DNA of 64,000 nucleotides from Methanothrix sp. (GTDB lineage: Archaea > Halobacteriota > Methanosarcinia > Methanotrichales > Methanotrichaceae). The stretch lies in contig JANYKI010000126.1 in the NCBI GenBank assembly GCA_025361645.1, positions 1 to 64,000 on the forward strand. The letters run 5' to 3'. The translations under genes and the position numbers were made by a program. A model generated the notes under the pieces. The model saw only the letters and a program-made list of their open reading frames with translations, did not search any database and was not told where the DNA came from. Within the stretch, counting starts at the first letter, position 1; each line of letters starts with the position of its first letter. Of this stretch, positions 20,121 through 29,943 are shown in pieces.

Positions 20121-20552
20121 ATGGCAAATTCAGAGAGTTCGCCAAAATCACCCAATCAACTGGTCGGAAACATGGGTCTCTTCCATGTTTGCTATGAACT
20201 ATCAAAGAGAGGTTGGAATTGCCTGCCAACCAGCAGAAATGCCAAGGGAATTGATCTTGTCATTTATAGCCAGGATGCCCAGAAAATGCTCACCATCCAA
20301 GTTAAGTCATTGAGCCACAAGAATCCAGTTCCATTTGGTAAAACCCAAAATCTGATGGCAGAATTTTTGATCGTCTGTGTACTGCTAGAGAGTCCCGAAA
20401 TATATATCCTCAAAGCAAAAGAGGCTGAGGAAGCACTCCATCGAGGTGAGAAAGAAGGAAGGGTATCTTATTGGCTGCAACCTCCTTCCTATGAAGACCA
20501 TAAAGACAGCTGGAATAAAATCGGAAAAGGGTTCGATCTTAACAACCCATAG
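20121..20552 (+). CDS. PD-(D/E)XK nuclease-like small protein
   Basis: KGIDLVIYS...LTIQVKSL resembles the D...QxK catalytic signature; 143 aa. Confidence 0.45.
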   Translation: MANSESSPKSPNQLVGNMGLFHVCYELSKRGWNCLPTSRNAKGIDLVIYSQDAQKMLTIQVKSLSHKNPVPFGKTQNLMAEFLIVCVLLESPEIYILKAKEAEEALHRGEKEGRVSYWLQPPSYEDHKDSWNKIGKGFDLNNP

Positions 20553-20714
20553 ATTCTACGCGATCAAGCAGATGTATGGAATGATCGACTTCCTTCAAGA
20601 ACACGTCGGCCGGCTCACACAAAGCATCAGCAAGCGGCTTAAAGCCCGGCTGGAAGGAAAGTCAAAGAGGAAAGTGTGGCAAGAGATAACCGAAAGGGCC
20701 GTTAAGCTGAAACG

Positions 20715-21524
20715 TCATACTTCAGCAACCGCTTCGGCGACTCTCAACCTGGCCTGTTCATTTTTCATTTCAAAAATTCTATCGGCTTCCTGCTCTAATA
20801 GATTCTGAGATTCATTTGGATATTTAGAGAGATCGTAAACAACCGCAATCATTTCGACCTGTTGGTTCACTCTTCGCCAAAGCAGGGGGTCCAGTAGCTT
20901 TGAAGCAACATGCTGCCGTTTATCTGAAGTGCTGGAATTGGCATGGCTAATAATCTGTATCAACCTATTTTTATTAGAGGGGGACATATCGCTATGTATT
21001 GTTATTCCATCCAGCTTAATTGATCGGGGCTTGGTTAGTTTTAGCGCCCATCCGATGGCATCATCCCTTGGACGCTCGGAATAGTCATTGATGAGGGTGT
21101 CTAAGATAGTCCTTCGTACTGTCTGGGGAAATTTATCTTCGACCGCAGATATGGGTTTTGCCTCGAAAAATGTGGGTAGCCAGGAAATGCCTTGAATATA
21201 CTTAAGAATGCCATCTGGTGAATCTAGATAGCATAAATCAAGGCTTCCTCTTATCTGCTGGATATTATAGCGTTCATAATAATCCAATTTATAGGGCCAG
21301 TACTCAAAGTCCTCAATAACTCGTAATGAGCTAATCTGATTGAGCGTTTGCCCTCCATCGGTTATGCGCCCATCATCAGTGATGTACAGGGAAACCGGCG
21401 CACCCATCCAATCAAGATACGGAGTAGTTACCTTTATGGCATTTTTTCGGACCGAGGAACATCCTATACTACTGCAAATTGCCTCTTTTATTTTCGCGAA
21501 AAGAGCTTCCTGATCTTTATTCAT
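20715..21524 (-). CDS. DUF1828-domain protein
   Basis: TPYLDWMGAPVSLYITDDGRITDGGQTLNQ typical DUF1828 N-term; 269 aa. Confidence 0.65.
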   Translation of the reverse strand: MNKDQEALFAKIKEAICSSIGCSSVRKNAIKVTTPYLDWMGAPVSLYITDDGRITDGGQTLNQISSLRVIEDFEYWPYKLDYYERYNIQQIRGSLDLCYLDSPDGILKYIQGISWLPTFFEAKPISAVEDKFPQTVRRTILDTLINDYSERPRDDAIGWALKLTKPRSIKLDGITIHSDMSPSNKNRLIQIISHANSSTSDKRQHVASKLLDPLLWRRVNQQVEMIAVVYDLSKYPNESQNLLEQEADRIFEMKNEQARLRVAEAVAEV

Positions 21525-22122
21525 AAAACTCCTCTAATCCTTTCTGCACGGCCCTTTTTGATGGCATCTCAATTGCATTCTCTCTTCCATCATTAAAATA
21601 GTAGTGGTTTAAAAAGGCTTCCAAGAGCTCTGCAGAGTTCATGCCAGCCCGAAGGCTTGGAGGCACAGGTCGTCGTGTTCCTGGAGCACCGTTTATTCTA
21701 TGAAAAAAGTCGAGCTCATGGAAATGCGGATGGTCGTCGAGTTTTCTTCCGTCTGCATCTCTGAAGGATCCACTATGCGACTGGTGAGCCATTAGTAGAT
21801 AGTCAAAGCCATCTGGTTTTACGTAGATTTTGAATCCTTCATATTCACCATAATATCCTGAAATGTGGAGCTTATCCGCATAATGGCTAGGTAGGACGTC
21901 TGAAGACACTCGATGGGCGTCCAAGTTTACGGCGTCCTCATCGCTGCAATATGGACACGGCGTAAGCTCAAGCGGGCCGCCTTCAATCACTTTTGGGTTT
22001 TCTCCTAACCACGCTTCATATATTACAGGATCTAACCTAACTGATTCGTCCCTTCTCGCCGTGTATAATCCCTCGATTCAGCGAACAAGGGTCCCTTCAA
22101 TAAGAAATAGTTTGGGGTCCAA
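21517..22122 (-). pseudogene. Partner of the DUF1828 gene; longer ORF (TTG start about 22122) interrupted by TGA at complement(22078..22080), or a shorter GTG-start ORF 21517..21990
   Basis: Same frame reads LDPKLFLIEGTLVR-TGA-IEGLYTARRDESVRLDPVIYEAWLGENPKV before the annotated start at 21990; overlaps the DUF1828 start by 8 nt. Confidence 0.5.
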
Positions 22123-22357
22123 AACTCGAATCGCCCGCTATAAATTGACTCCTGTGAAAATGAAGCAAAACAATTTTTAATGGTGCCACTAAACCGCATC
22201 CATTCGATCTACAGCTTCTGGGCTTGAGGCTCGCAGCTCACTGTTGATAAGCCGGAGATGTCTCACTCCTTATCTGCCATCGAAAGTGCTTTCGCTCAAG
22301 CGCCAAAGCTCACAGTTTTATAGTCTTAAGACACATATAGCTCAGGTGAAATAGACT

Positions 22358-22471
22358 ATGTTGAAACTTATAAAGAAGATTATAAAAATAAAGCTATTCG
22401 TGATTGGTTTGCTGGCCCTCTGGCGGTTCCTGAAAAAGAGGCACCATTGCTGTCAAGATGAGAAAGAATAG
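22358..22471 (+). CDS. 37-aa K-rich single-TM small protein with HHCC motif (MLKLIKKIIKIKLFVIGLLALWRFLKKRHHCCQDEKE)
   Basis: Read by eye, below the ORF-track cutoff; ordered amphipathic/TM/HHCC/acidic-tail architecture. Confidence 0.45.
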   Translation: MLKLIKKIIKIKLFVIGLLALWRFLKKRHHCCQDEKE

Positions 22472-22794
22472 ATAACCATTTTGAGGCATGAGGGGAATTT
22501 ATGGAAATGGGCCTGTAAACTCTCTTATTCCCTGGAGAGGATCAGAATGATGTGGCCCGGAAAGAACCCAAAGCAACTTGGGGAGTAGCATGGAACTTCC
22601 GGGCCAAAGGAATATAGAACCACGCTGTTTATCAAGCTGTGGGATGGCTGCCCAGGGTCGGAAAATGGGAGGGAGGGCAAAGTCGATGATGAAACATGTA
22701 GGAGGGATAAAAGATGGTCTTGATCGACTTTTGCCCATGTGATCGTCGTCATTTAACGATATAAAGATGTGGTACAGATAAGATCGAGATCCTG

Positions 22795-23358
22795 CTATCC
22801 ACCATGCTGATCGGGTGAGAGCACCTGGCCCGCGAGGGGATGGTGCACTATCATAGCGCAAGCTATATCTTTCGTTTCCTGAATCCCAGTGAGGACTCTA
22901 AACGGAAAGGCTTTCTCTCTGGAGTTTTGTTCCTGTATTGCTAACTCAAGATTGGTGGCTCCAATGTGTCCATCAACAGGTCGCGAGAATTCTCCGAGCG
23001 TTGATTCAATGTAGTCTGCAATGACCTTGTTCATAGAGTCGGTGCCATTTTTGTCATCCAAAACAGCATACGCTAAAAAGGTCAATGCGATATATCGTTT
23101 TGATTCGATATTTACCCGGTACACTGGGTGCTGCCGATCGGTCTCGTCTTTCTCCAGTAAACCCAAAGAGGTTAGGGCCTTTAATGATGCTCTAACGGTT
23201 GGTGCTGATTCCTTGGTTAACATTTCCAAGTCAATTGGCCTATATTCTATATCAGGATCTGCAATAACTTGCTCAATCACTTTTATCAGGTTGGATTCTC
23301 CAAACAATCCGCCATATGGTAATTTTGGTTCTCGTTCTATGTTTTCATATCCATTCAT
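22795..23358 (-). CDS. Winged-helix HTH-type hypothetical regulator
   Basis: LEMLTKESAPTVRASLKALTSLGLLEKDETDRQHPVYRVN winged-helix-like. Confidence 0.5.
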   Translation of the reverse strand: MNGYENIEREPKLPYGGLFGESNLIKVIEQVIADPDIEYRPIDLEMLTKESAPTVRASLKALTSLGLLEKDETDRQHPVYRVNIESKRYIALTFLAYAVLDDKNGTDSMNKVIADYIESTLGEFSRPVDGHIGATNLELAIQEQNSREKAFPFRVLTGIQETKDIACAMIVHHPLAGQVLSPDQHGG

Positions 23359-23727
23359 TTTTTAACCTCTTTCAGGCGGTGGTTAGTATATTCCTATTAT
23401 GAAGATCCCACTTATCCAGACAATCCGAAAGATCCGCTTCTTGACCCTGTTTTGAGAGCCAGGCAAGAAACGCCGCCCCCGCAAGATACGGGTTGGGCTC
23501 TTCCAACTTCAACGGTCTTTTTGGATCAAGAGGTATCATTGGCTTTTGAGGGGAGCTTTCAATTTAAATGCTTAATGCCAGGGAACTTTTTCCGCGAAAT
23601 CCTTTTCATGATGGACGTAGTGGGATTAGAGGACTGAGTGAATAAGATGTAGCTAACATGCTGTTCAACTTTAATATGTTAGCACTTCATTGAGAATGCA
23701 ATCAAGACGAAACCGGAATCAATACCT

Positions 23728-24876
23728 ATGACCGACAAAACTGATCTGAAAGCCAGGGAATCAGAGGCCATAATCCAGACCTACGCCCGCCAGGATGTAG
23801 TCCTGGTGCGCGGCAGTAAAGCTCGTGTTTGGGACTCGGAGGGAAAGGAGTATCTGGACTTTGTGGCCGGCATCGCCGTGAACAACGTGGGCCACTGCCA
23901 CCCGACGGTAGTCGAGGCTGTAAAGAGGCAAGCTAAGACGCTCATTCACACCTCCAACCTCTACTACACGGAAAATCAGGTGCTTTTGGCGGAGGAGCTG
24001 AAGGCTCTTACCGGCATGAAGAGGGCCTACTTCTGCAACTCCGGGGCGGAGAGCGTGGAGGCGGCCTTGAAGCTGACGCGCCGCAGCACGGGCAAATCGA
24101 AGATCGTAGCCGCCGAGCGTGCCTTTCACGGTCGCACCCTGGGTGCTTTAGGCACCACCTACAAATCCATCTACCGCGCGCCTTTCCAGCCTTTGAACGA
24201 AGCGACATTCGTTCCCTTTAACGATGTGGAAGCCCTCAAAGCTGCTGTGACAGCTGAGACGGGCGCCGTCATCCTGGAGCCGGTGCAGGGAGAAGCCGGA
24301 GTCTATGTGGCCGATGCCGAATACCTGCGTGCCGCCCGCCAGATATGTGATGATAAGGGGGCGCTGCTTATCTTTGATGAGGTGCAGACCGGCTTTGGAC
24401 GTACGGGAAAGTGGTTTGGCAAAGATCACTTCGGTGTTATGCCGGACATCATCACCCTGGCCAAAGCCATGGCCGGAGGCCTGCCCATTGGTGCCATGCT
24501 GGCCGCAGGCCCAGCGGCGGAGGCCTTCCAGAAAGGCGACCACGGCTCCACCTTTGCCGGAGGCCCCCTCATCTGCGCCGCTGCTCTTGCCACCATTCAG
24601 GTCATAAAGGACGAGAAGCTGGTGCATAGGTCGGAGGAGATGGGCGCATACCTGAAGAGCCAGCTCGAAAAGCTCGCGCCCCGGGAGATACGCGGCCTGG
24701 GATTGATGGTGGGCCTGGATCTGGACACGGACTGCAAGGCACTGGTGGAAAAGGCTCTGCAAAAGGGAGTTCTGATCAACAGCACAGGCGAGCACACCCT
24801 GCGCTTCATACCGCCCCTGGTAGTCGGAAAAGAAGAGATCGATAAAGTGGTGAGCGTGATTGGAGAGTCACTCTGA
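23728..24876 (+). CDS. argD: Acetylornithine aminotransferase
   Basis: YLDFVAGIAVNNVGHCHP, FHGRTLGAL, LIFDEVQTGFGRTGKWF, STFAGGPL. Confidence 0.88.
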   Translation: MTDKTDLKARESEAIIQTYARQDVVLVRGSKARVWDSEGKEYLDFVAGIAVNNVGHCHPTVVEAVKRQAKTLIHTSNLYYTENQVLLAEELKALTGMKRAYFCNSGAESVEAALKLTRRSTGKSKIVAAERAFHGRTLGALGTTYKSIYRAPFQPLNEATFVPFNDVEALKAAVTAETGAVILEPVQGEAGVYVADAEYLRAARQICDDKGALLIFDEVQTGFGRTGKWFGKDHFGVMPDIITLAKAMAGGLPIGAMLAAGPAAEAFQKGDHGSTFAGGPLICAAALATIQVIKDEKLVHRSEEMGAYLKSQLEKLAPREIRGLGLMVGLDLDTDCKALVEKALQKGVLINSTGEHTLRFIPPLVVGKEEIDKVVSVIGESL

Positions 24877-25930
24877 TTCCTGGCGGAGGTCGAGGCTTCG
24901 GCCCGTCCTAAGTCAACTCAAGCCCTACGTGGCCGGCAAGGGTTTTGGCGAGATCTCCCGCAAATATGGCCTCGCGCAGGATGCGATTGTGAAGCTGGGC
25001 AGCAACGAGAATCCCTATGGCTCCAGCCCCGGCGTAGCCCAAGCTCTGGCCGGCATCTCCCCGGAGAGATACCCTGAGCCCGAGGAGCTGATTGCGGGCA
25101 TCGCCAGCTACACCGGCTTTCCCGAAGAGATGATCATAATAGGAGCGGGCATGGACGGGGTTATGGACACCCTGACCCGCCTCTTTTTGGAAAAGGGCGA
25201 TCGGACATTCATTCCCACTCCTACCTTCAGCTACTATGAGATACTGACCATCACCGCCGGAGCCACCCCCAACTTAGCGCCGCGCGGGCCGCATTTTGAG
25301 GTCGCTTGCGATGTGCCGCCCGACACAAAGATGGCCTTTCTCTGCTCACCCAACAATCCCACTGGCAATGTGACGAGCGAGGAGGAAGTTCGCGCTCTGC
25401 TGGAGAGCACGGAGGCTATTGTGTTTCTGGACGAGGCTTATGTGGAATTTGCCGACAAAAGCCTGGTCAGGCTGGTGGAGCAGTATGACAACCTGATCGT
25501 GGGCCGCACCCTGTCCAAAGCCTTCGGCCTGGCCGGCATGCGCCTGGGCTACGGCATAGCTCCACGCTGGATCGCCGATCAATACAAAAGAGCTGCGCCT
25601 CCCTTTTATGGCATCAGCTGCGCAACGGTTGCGGCAGGCGCTGCGGCTCTGGCCGATCTGCCCTTTATGCGAGGGTCAGTGGAAAAGATAATATCCGAAC
25701 GGCAGCGGCTGCAAAAGGAGATAAAAGCGCACCCTTCCCAGGCCAACTTCCTGTACCTGGAGACCGAGCCAGACTCCCGTGAATATGTGGAGAGATTTCT
25801 GGCCAGAGGCATCATCATTAGAGATTGCCGCTCCTTTTGGGGGGCAGGCGAGCATCATGCTCGGGTGACCGTGGGAACGCCGTTCGAAAATGACCGCTTC
25901 CTTTCCGCTTTCCAGGAAATATGCAAATAG
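24860..25930 (+). CDS. hisC: Histidinol-phosphate aminotransferase
   Basis: KLGSNENPYGSSP, SPNNPTGN, DEAYVEFAD, RTLSKAFGLAGMRLGYG; overlaps argD end. Confidence 0.88.
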   Translation: MESHSDSWRRSRLRPVLSQLKPYVAGKGFGEISRKYGLAQDAIVKLGSNENPYGSSPGVAQALAGISPERYPEPEELIAGIASYTGFPEEMIIIGAGMDGVMDTLTRLFLEKGDRTFIPTPTFSYYEILTITAGATPNLAPRGPHFEVACDVPPDTKMAFLCSPNNPTGNVTSEEEVRALLESTEAIVFLDEAYVEFADKSLVRLVEQYDNLIVGRTLSKAFGLAGMRLGYGIAPRWIADQYKRAAPPFYGISCATVAAGAAALADLPFMRGSVEKIISERQRLQKEIKAHPSQANFLYLETEPDSREYVERFLARGIIIRDCRSFWGAGEHHARVTVGTPFENDRFLSAFQEICK

Positions 25931-26424
25931 CACTGACCGGGACTCCCGGCACGGGAAAGACCACCATTGCCGGGCTTTTGCCCTACCGGGTCATCGATAT
26001 AAATGCCCTGGTGAAGGGGGGCATGAATTTCGGCATAGATGCAAAGAGGGGCTGTCTGGAAGCGGATATGGATGCTCTTGCCAACTATCTGGCAAGGCTG
26101 GACTCGGATGAGACCCTTATCCTGGAAGGCCATTTCGCCCATCACTTCGCAGACTGGGCCATAGTTTTGCGACTGGCTCCCTCCCTACTCAAGTCGCGGC
26201 TGGAGGCACGAGGCTATTCTGCCGAAAAAATAAAGGAAAATCTGGAGGCAGAAGCACTGGATGTCATTTTAGTCGAGGCGGTAGAGTTTTGCGATCGGGT
26301 TGATGAGATAGACACAACCGGAAAGAGTACCCCCGAGGTGTCAGAGCTGGTGGCGAGAATAATCCAGGGAAGGCTTAAGCTTCCTGCCGGTCAGGTGAAC
26401 TGGCTGGATGAATTTTTTAGCTGA
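25921..26424 (+). CDS. Adenylate kinase family (AK6/Fap7-like)
   Basis: MQIALTGTPGTGKTT P-loop, LILEGHFAHHF, DEIDTTGK; overlaps hisC end. Confidence 0.8.
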   Translation: MQIALTGTPGTGKTTIAGLLPYRVIDINALVKGGMNFGIDAKRGCLEADMDALANYLARLDSDETLILEGHFAHHFADWAIVLRLAPSLLKSRLEARGYSAEKIKENLEAEALDVILVEAVEFCDRVDEIDTTGKSTPEVSELVARIIQGRLKLPAGQVNWLDEFFS

Positions 26425-26443
26425 TTGAATGATTTCGAGATCT

Positions 26444-27703
26444 CTAGCCAGGGGCGGTACTGGTCTTCATCTGGGGGCGCAGCTCCACCGGGGGAAGCAT
26501 CATTTTATTTTGGTCGCATACCTCTAGGAGATGGCCGATGCGCCCGGCTGCCTTTTCCAGAAAGTTGAGGCAATAGGCATCAGCACAGGCAACGACCACC
26601 GCTCCCTTTGCCTCGCCGGCACATCTTATGGGCGCCGACATCCAGCTATGCTGTGAGCCCGCCTCACATTTATGGACACGAGGCAGGACTAGAAGAAGGC
26701 CTAATTCCATTCCATTGATAAATTCGATTAGCTCCTCCACAGATCCGTGCAGCGCCCGCAGCACCAGGCCGTTCTCTTCCTGGAGAAATACTCCGCCGAC
26801 CTGTACACCTCCCACGCCAGCGATGAGGTGGGCCAGGGCATCAGTCAGCTTCTTATCCATATCGACCGAAGAGGGCAAACAGGTCTGCATTATGCCGTCA
26901 ATGGCGGCAAGTTCCCGGTTTGCTTGCATTATTCCAATCTCCAGTTCTTTTCTTGCCGTTATGTCCAGGAGATTGCCAAGAATGGCTCTCTTGCCTTCGT
27001 ACTCAATGGGAACTGTCCTAAACTCAATCCAGCGACAGGTTCCGTCTTTGCGCTGCACCTTCGACTCATAAACGGGTATATCAGACAGCAAGTCACGCTG
27101 CAGGCGGCTCACGCACTGCATATCATCGGGCTTCACGAGCTGCCAGAAGGGCAGGCCAAGCAGGCTCTCTGCAGAGCAGCCGAATATCTCGCCCAGTTTT
27201 GGATTGACAAGCCGAAAAGCCCCATCCTGCAAAATGTAAATACCTGCCAGGGCGTTCTCCACAATATTTCTGTGGATTCTCTCCGATCGCTCGATCTGCC
27301 CACGCATTGCTCTTTCGTTACCCTTGAATCTGGCCTCTTGAATAAGGTTCTCGAAGACATAAGGGAGGCTCTTGAAGCTTTCCAGGCTCTTGACCACATA
27401 TTTGGTTGCCCTGTTTTCAAAGGCCACCACCGCCATCTCTGTCGTGCCGTGGCCGGAAACCATGACTACAGGAATGTCTGGATCAAGCTTTCTGATCCTT
27501 ACCAGAACATCCAGGCCCCCAATGCCGGGCAAGACCAGGTCCACGGATATCAGGTCATAGGCGGTGGCAGCGATCATCTTCAGCCCCTCTTCACCAGAGG
27601 CCGCAAAGTCTAAGAAGAATTCATCATGCCTTCTAAAGCCCATTTTAATCAGATCGGCATGCTCCGGATCATCTTCGATAATTAGTATGCGAAATCCTGC
27701 CAT
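26444..27703 (-). CDS. Response regulator receiver + PAS (+ putative GAF) protein
   Basis: MAGFRILIIEDDPEHADLIKMGF REC; PAS with PAC-like WIEFRTVPIEYEGKRAILGNLLDITARKELE; no kinase domain. Confidence 0.75.
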   Translation of the reverse strand: MAGFRILIIEDDPEHADLIKMGFRRHDEFFLDFAASGEEGLKMIAATAYDLISVDLVLPGIGGLDVLVRIRKLDPDIPVVMVSGHGTTEMAVVAFENRATKYVVKSLESFKSLPYVFENLIQEARFKGNERAMRGQIERSERIHRNIVENALAGIYILQDGAFRLVNPKLGEIFGCSAESLLGLPFWQLVKPDDMQCVSRLQRDLLSDIPVYESKVQRKDGTCRWIEFRTVPIEYEGKRAILGNLLDITARKELEIGIMQANRELAAIDGIMQTCLPSSVDMDKKLTDALAHLIAGVGGVQVGGVFLQEENGLVLRALHGSVEELIEFINGMELGLLLVLPRVHKCEAGSQHSWMSAPIRCAGEAKGAVVVACADAYCLNFLEKAAGRIGHLLEVCDQNKMMLPPVELRPQMKTSTAPG

Positions 27704-27789
27704 GAGAATCCTTCCCTGCTCAAAATAATGATAATAGATTTGCATATTTCAGTCTTTCTACCTATCGCCATAGATTTAATAGCCTGCAA

Positions 27790-29943
27790 ATGCATAAAGC
27801 AGAAAATATGAAACTATGCATAGCCCTCTTTCTCTTGCTTCTCGTCGCTTCCTGCCAGGCTAAGACACTGATTGTCGATCCGGGCGAATCAGGAGATGCT
27901 AAGACGCTTTTGGCCGCCATATTCCTGGCCGGCAATGGAGATACGATTCAAATCATGCCTGGAAATTATGCAGGAGCTATTGTGGATAAAAGCGTGAACA
28001 TCTCCGGCACAGGTACTGTAATTGTAGACGGATCATTAGCTGTAACTGCGCCCGGCTGCATGGTATCCGACATCACCATAAAGGCCAGAGGAAAAGATGC
28101 TGGCATAAGCCTTGCCTCCCCAAACAATCAACTCGTGCGCTGCACCGTAGCCGGCATCGCGACGGCCGTCAAAGTGACAGGTGAGAATAATTCTATAAGG
28201 GATTGTCGGATCGATTCGCCTCAGGGTGTCGAGATCTTCGGCGCGAAAAATGAGGTTCTACAGAGCACCATATCGGGCAGCACTGCCATTAGAATCAATG
28301 GCACCTGGGGGGGCATGATTTCCGGCTGCCAAATATCTGCTTTGCAAGGTGGGGTGCTGATAGAAGACTCCCGGGGAAATGCCGTTGTCAATAACACCTT
28401 TTCTGGAAACGGATTTGGAGTAGTGCTCACCAGATCCCATGGCAACGATGTTTCTTATAACAACCTGTCCCGTGGCTATGTGAGCGGTCTTGATGTTGTC
28501 GACTCTCGCAGCAGTAACCTGACAAAAAACTACATAACAGGCGGTAAAGTCGGCATAAGCCTGCGCGGATCGCAAAATTGCAACATCTCCGGCAACATCT
28601 GTGAGAAGAACGAGCGGGCTGGAATATTTGCGGAAGGAGCCGATCATAACCTCCTGGTGAGCAATAATCTTTCCGAGAACGGCAACGGCATCCTTCTTCA
28701 GGGCTCAATGGAAAACTCTCTTATCTCCAACCAGGCATACCGGAATGTCTATGGAATATCTTTGCGTGGCGGCACGAAAAATATGCTGAGGGAGAACGTC
28801 CTTTTGGAAAACTCTTACAACCTACGCGTTGATTCCGGCCAGGGACGATCAGGGTCATCAAATCATGATTTCTTTGTGCAGGATATAGACCAGAGCAATC
28901 TTCTGGACAATAAGCCGATCTGTTATCTGGTTGGAAAAGCCGATCTCATGGTGCCAACGGACTCGGGCTTTTTGGGGCTTGTATCTTGCAAAAACATTAG
29001 TGCCTCCAACTTAACCCTAAAAAACAGCAGCACGGGCGTGTTGCTGGTCAATTCCACCAACTGCAATATCCAAAACAGCAGCACCTCATGGGCGGAAACG
29101 GGTTTTCTCCTTCAAGACAGCCAAGCCTGCACCATATCTCGATGCCTGGCCGTGAACTGCAACACGGGCTTTCTGGTCGAGGCATCATCCGGGTGCCAGT
29201 TTGCCTACGACCGGGCCCGCAATTGTTCTGCCCAGGGCTTTCGCGCTGACAACGCACAGGCCCTGAGCCTATTGGGATGCGAAATACAGTTCTGCCAAAG
29301 CGGTATAGCTCTTCATGAATCCCGGCTATGCAGGATTCAAAACTGTAGTACCAGTAATAACCAGGGGGAAGGGGTGCTTCTCAGCAAATCCCCTAATTGC
29401 TCTATTATCGGAAATGCAGCATTTTCCAATGATCAAGGCATATCCCTTACGGGTAGCAACTCCTGTTTCCTACAAGCAAATAACGCCAGCGATAACAAGT
29501 TAGACGGCATATCTTTGCAGCAGCTATCAAATGTTAATGTTCAGAACAACATCGCCCTAAGAAATGGCCAGGGAATCTATGTCCAGTCCTCTCGCCGATT
29601 GAACCTCACTGGAAATATCCTGGGTGAGAATAGCCGATTTGGCCTGCGCATGAGCAGCTCTAAGGATTGCAACATCTCCGAGAATAACATCTATGATAAT
29701 CGGATCGTGGGTGCTAATTTAGTGGACTGCGCAAGACTTTTGCTCTATCACAACGTCTTCGAGAAAAATGGCATTCAGAATGCTGCGGATAACGGGCAAA
29801 ACCAGTGGGATGGCGGGCCTGGTGCCGGCGGCAACTACTGGAGCGACCATTCCGTCTATGGCAATCCTGCCGATGTGCCGCGCCAAATTCCTGGGGGCGG
29901 CGTTGATCATTATCCTTTCCAGGACTCGTGGGGGTGGCAATGA
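27790..29943 (+). CDS. Secreted right-handed parallel beta-helix protein (NosD-like)
   Basis: Signal peptide; many NxxSxNxxxxNxxGI repeats; 717 aa; C-term YWSDHSVYGNPADVPRQIPGGGVDHYPF. Confidence 0.8.
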   Translation: MHKAENMKLCIALFLLLLVASCQAKTLIVDPGESGDAKTLLAAIFLAGNGDTIQIMPGNYAGAIVDKSVNISGTGTVIVDGSLAVTAPGCMVSDITIKARGKDAGISLASPNNQLVRCTVAGIATAVKVTGENNSIRDCRIDSPQGVEIFGAKNEVLQSTISGSTAIRINGTWGGMISGCQISALQGGVLIEDSRGNAVVNNTFSGNGFGVVLTRSHGNDVSYNNLSRGYVSGLDVVDSRSSNLTKNYITGGKVGISLRGSQNCNISGNICEKNERAGIFAEGADHNLLVSNNLSENGNGILLQGSMENSLISNQAYRNVYGISLRGGTKNMLRENVLLENSYNLRVDSGQGRSGSSNHDFFVQDIDQSNLLDNKPICYLVGKADLMVPTDSGFLGLVSCKNISASNLTLKNSSTGVLLVNSTNCNIQNSSTSWAETGFLLQDSQACTISRCLAVNCNTGFLVEASSGCQFAYDRARNCSAQGFRADNAQALSLLGCEIQFCQSGIALHESRLCRIQNCSTSNNQGEGVLLSKSPNCSIIGNAAFSNDQGISLTGSNSCFLQANNASDNKLDGISLQQLSNVNVQNNIALRNGQGIYVQSSRRLNLTGNILGENSRFGLRMSSSKDCNISENNIYDNRIVGANLVDCARLLLYHNVFEKNGIQNAADNGQNQWDGGPGAGGNYWSDHSVYGNPADVPRQIPGGGVDHYPFQDSWGWQ

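Noticed and set aside
20446-20808. 120-aa plus-strand ORF between the PD-(D/E)XK-like and DUF1828 genes
   Set aside because: Overlaps both better-supported genes; the middle (MYGMIDFLQEHVGRLTQSISKRL...) might be a fragment but cannot be assigned.
22499-22861. Minus-strand ORFs of 120 and 75 aa in the 22.5-22.8 kb spacer
   Set aside because: Pro/Ser-rich, no domain logic, mutually overlapping; probably non-coding or degraded DNA.
26747-27613. 288-aa plus-strand ORF opposite the REC-PAS gene
   Set aside because: Shadow ORF of a clear response-regulator coding strand.
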